This document shows, piece after piece, positions 62,226 to 64,000 of a stretch of 64,000 nucleotides of DNA (its first letter is position 1; each line of letters begins with the position of its first letter). This DNA comes from Bacteroidales bacterium 52_46 (GTDB lineage Bacteria; Bacteroidota; Bacteroidia; Bacteroidales; Muribaculaceae). The position numbers were made by a program, and so were the translations under genes. Location: positions 1 through 64,000 of the forward strand of contig MNQK01000027.1 in the NCBI GenBank assembly GCA_001915385.1, in the 5' to 3' direction. Under the pieces are notes generated by a model, which worked only from the letters and a program-made list of their open reading frames with translations, searched no databases and was not told where the DNA came from.

Positions 62226-62248
62226 CCGCGGTTGAAAACCGCGGCTAC
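62226..62248 (-). repeat. GTAG-foot hairpin, family B (B4)
   Basis: Read on the minus strand: GTAG, CCGCGGTT / AACCGCGG (62244-62237, 62233-62226), 3-nt loop. It lies 9 bp beyond the dipeptidase stop and could be a 3' end structure of its mRNA. Confidence 0.8.
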
Positions 62249-62256
62249 TACTTTTT

Positions 62257-63888
62257 TTACTTGTAGTTTATTTCGCGCACTTTGAGGCGCTCGCCGGCAT
62301 CCTCCACGATTGAACGATAGTAGCGTTCGTCGTAGCCCGGGAACGAGGGATAAGCCGGCATGCCGTATTCGTTGCGCTTAAACTTGCCGTTTTCCTCATT
62401 CTTCACATTGCCGTCCATATATTTAACAAACAAATAGTCGCCAAGTTCTTTGTAGCGGTCGGTAGCTTTCTTGGCCCAGATGTCGGCGAGGTTCTGGAGC
62501 AGTTCCTTAGCGTCCTCAGTCTCGAAATAGGGCACCTGGTCGATAGCCACATTCACATCTACGACGATGGCGTCCTCAAGTTCCGACTGCACTTTGCGGA
62601 TGTCGGGTATCATCTGCGAGTAGCGGTTGTAGGCCTGGTTGGCCACATAGTTGTTGACCCAGAAATTGGAAGTCCACGACAGGGTGTTCATGTCGCCGTT
62701 GCCTACTGCCACTTCGTGGGGGGCATGGTCGACCGAGCAGAATATCGGGAGATAGACGCAGGTGTTGGCATCGTCGGTACCAAACCACAGCAATCCCTTC
62801 ATGTAGTCGGGCAGATGGCCGCGCATCTGAGCCACGAAAGAGAAACCGGTCTGCTGCGTGGCGATGGCGCGTTCGTTGGTGTATTCCACCGAGTCGACCT
62901 CAAACGTCATCGGACGCCAGCGGTAGGGCACGTGATACGGACCGGCACCTATGTCATGCGTCATATCGTAGGGCGTGCCCTCGAAGTGGTCGCGCATCAT
63001 CGCTTTCATATCGGCGGCGGTAACGGTGGTACGTGGTTTGACCCAAAGCGGGAGAGGCTCACCCTCGGCACGGTCAATCCAGGGGAGATACTTGTCCATG
63101 CCGTCGGCGTGACGGTTGAAGAACGCCCACACTCGGGCATCGCAGCCGCGGAGCGCGCCGAAATCGGTCACGGCGTAGGCTTTCGAGAAGTCAAATTCCT
63201 CGTCCTTGCCTTTGAAATAACCCTGCTTGCGGGCGAATGAAATCACATCCTTGCTGTAAAGGGTCTCGGGGTCGTTGAGTGGGAAGGTATGAATACGCGC
63301 ATGGTTGGCGTGACCGGAGATATACCCGTCGGGCACACGGCGTGCCACCCACACGGCGCCTTTGTCCTTGGCGCCCTTGCCTATCATCTCCATAATCCAG
63401 ACCTCGTCGGGGTCGGCAATCGAGAAAGATTCGCCTTCGCTCGCATAACCGTATTTATCAACGAGGTCGGTCATTATCTTCACCGCCTCGCGTGCGGTTT
63501 TAGCGCGCTGCAGGGTGATGTATATGAGCGAGCCGTAGTCGATAATGCCGCTCCCGGCAAGCTCGTGACGGCCGCCCCAGGTGCTTTCGGCAATGGTGAG
63601 GCCGTGCTCGTTCATGTTGCCGATGGTGGCGTAGGTATGTTCCACCTCGGGGATTTCACCGAGCGGTTTAGCCGTGTCCCATTCCACCACTTTGCGCATT
63701 GCGCCTTTGGGATGGTCGGCTGCAGGCTGGTTGTAGAGTTCGCCGTAAAGGCTGTGGGAATCGGCGGCGTAGGTTATGAACACACTTTTATCCTCGCCGG
63801 CACCTTTTGCCACGATAAGGCTCGTGCATGCCAGGGCGGGGACGGTAGCTGCTATCGCAGCGGTAAGTATAGCTGTAAGTTTTTTCAT
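62257..63888 (-). CDS. C69-family dipeptidase, exported
   Basis: 543-residue Ntn-hydrolase of the PepD type. A signal peptide ends at ALA-Cys21, so that cleavage exposes the catalytic Cys (CTSLIVAKGAGEDKS), the N-terminal nucleophile of this fold. Conserved stretches EHTYATIGNMNEHGLTIAESTWGGR, DPDEVWIMEMIGKG and GANHARI-like ISGHANHARI are present. It splits dipeptides, probably in the periplasm. Upstream lies a period-9 array reaching the window edge, and no clear promoter is visible. Confidence 0.92.
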   Translation of the reverse strand: MKKLTAILTAAIAATVPALACTSLIVAKGAGEDKSVFITYAADSHSLYGELYNQPAADHPKGAMRKVVEWDTAKPLGEIPEVEHTYATIGNMNEHGLTIAESTWGGRHELAGSGIIDYGSLIYITLQRAKTAREAVKIMTDLVDKYGYASEGESFSIADPDEVWIMEMIGKGAKDKGAVWVARRVPDGYISGHANHARIHTFPLNDPETLYSKDVISFARKQGYFKGKDEEFDFSKAYAVTDFGALRGCDARVWAFFNRHADGMDKYLPWIDRAEGEPLPLWVKPRTTVTAADMKAMMRDHFEGTPYDMTHDIGAGPYHVPYRWRPMTFEVDSVEYTNERAIATQQTGFSFVAQMRGHLPDYMKGLLWFGTDDANTCVYLPIFCSVDHAPHEVAVGNGDMNTLSWTSNFWVNNYVANQAYNRYSQMIPDIRKVQSELEDAIVVDVNVAIDQVPYFETEDAKELLQNLADIWAKKATDRYKELGDYLFVKYMDGNVKNEENGKFKRNEYGMPAYPSFPGYDERYYRSIVEDAGERLKVREINYK

Positions 63889-63910
63889 CGATTGATTGTT
63901 TTTAGGGGAA

Positions 63911-64000
63911 TTCTCGGAGCACTCCGAGGACTCTGAGAGCTCAGAGAACTCCGATAAACCCGACCGGTCAGACAGGTCGGACGAGTCGGACAGGTCGGCA
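63911..64000. repeat. Composite period-9 array, reverse orientation (G3)
   Basis: On the plus strand TTCTCGGAG, CACTCCGAG, GACTCTGAG, AGCTCAGAG, AACTCCGAT (63911-63955) are followed by ACCGGTCAG, ACAGGTCGG, ACGAGTCGG, ACAGGTCGG (63963-63998). On the minus strand this is the GAC type followed by the CTC type, the same order as G1 on the plus strand. It is cut by the window edge. Confidence 0.85.

Overview
The window looks like a chromosomal segment of a member of the Bacteroidales (phylum Bacteroidota), possibly a gut Muribaculaceae-type organism; the family-level guess is weak. The evidence is Bacteroidota-type promoters (TTTG, about 20 nt, TAnnTTTG) seen before several genes, TonB-dependent receptors, the TamL/TamB pair, a Rho with a very long low-complexity insertion, the YidE-type transporter, the DUF4954/GlmU-like beta-helix proteins, and the lack of clear Shine-Dalgarno sites. 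No phage, plasmid, CRISPR or intact insertion sequence was seen.

Layout. 1-4.2 kb (minus): a phosphoesterase, an unrecognised 716-residue lipoprotein and a secreted-type C1 peptidase. 4.5-7.0 kb (plus): an NfnA/NfnB-type ferredoxin:NADP oxidoreductase pair. 7.2 kb: tRNA-Leu(UAG), then a small-protein/GNAT pair with its own promoter. 8.2-20.3 kb (minus): envelope block with TamL, TamB, UDP-glucuronate epimerase, two GT4 glycosyltransferases and UDP-glucose dehydrogenase. 20.4-26.0 kb (minus): RNase R, GyrB, DapA. 26.2-26.8 kb (plus): two thioredoxins. 27.1-28.7 kb (minus): YidE-type transporter. 29.1-33.7 kb (plus): GH43 enzyme, FG-GAP protein and membrane acyltransferase. 33.8-41.0 kb (minus): CPA2 antiporter, GT4 enzyme, Asd, porin, GlmU-like protein. 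41.2-47.6 kb (plus): RfbC, DUF4954 protein, TonB-dependent receptor, acid-phosphatase-like enzyme. 47.9-52.2 kb: a two-component system (minus) divergent from an outer-membrane receptor (plus). 53-61 kb (plus): Rho, QueF, QueC, B3/B4 protein, CNNM/CBS protein, Kup and a YrdC-type protein. 61.3-63.9 kb (minus): zinc metallopeptidase and C69 dipeptidase.

How the genes fit together. Ugd and the epimerase supply UDP-GlcA and UDP-GalA to the adjacent glycosyltransferases, and TamL/TamB act in outer-membrane assembly beside them. Asd and DapA belong to the lysine/diaminopimelate route. QueF and QueC act in queuosine synthesis. The receptor at 43.9 kb and the phosphatase behind it look like a phosphate-ester scavenging pair.

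The most unusual content is between the genes. At least twelve small hairpins from three sequence families carry a GTAG tetranucleotide at the foot, as in REP/RAYT elements, and some are arranged as inverted pairs. There are also intergenic arrays built on a strict 9-bp period with at least three different core motifs, a 163-195 bp inverted-repeat element whose two copies have different but self-complementary arms, a perfect 32-bp inverted repeat, and a nested 247-bp inverted repeat. Regulatory signals of note are two 17-bp direct repeats 22 bp apart before the receptor at 50.1 kb, a long C-rich leader before rho, and heptamer repeats that include the start codon of nfnB.
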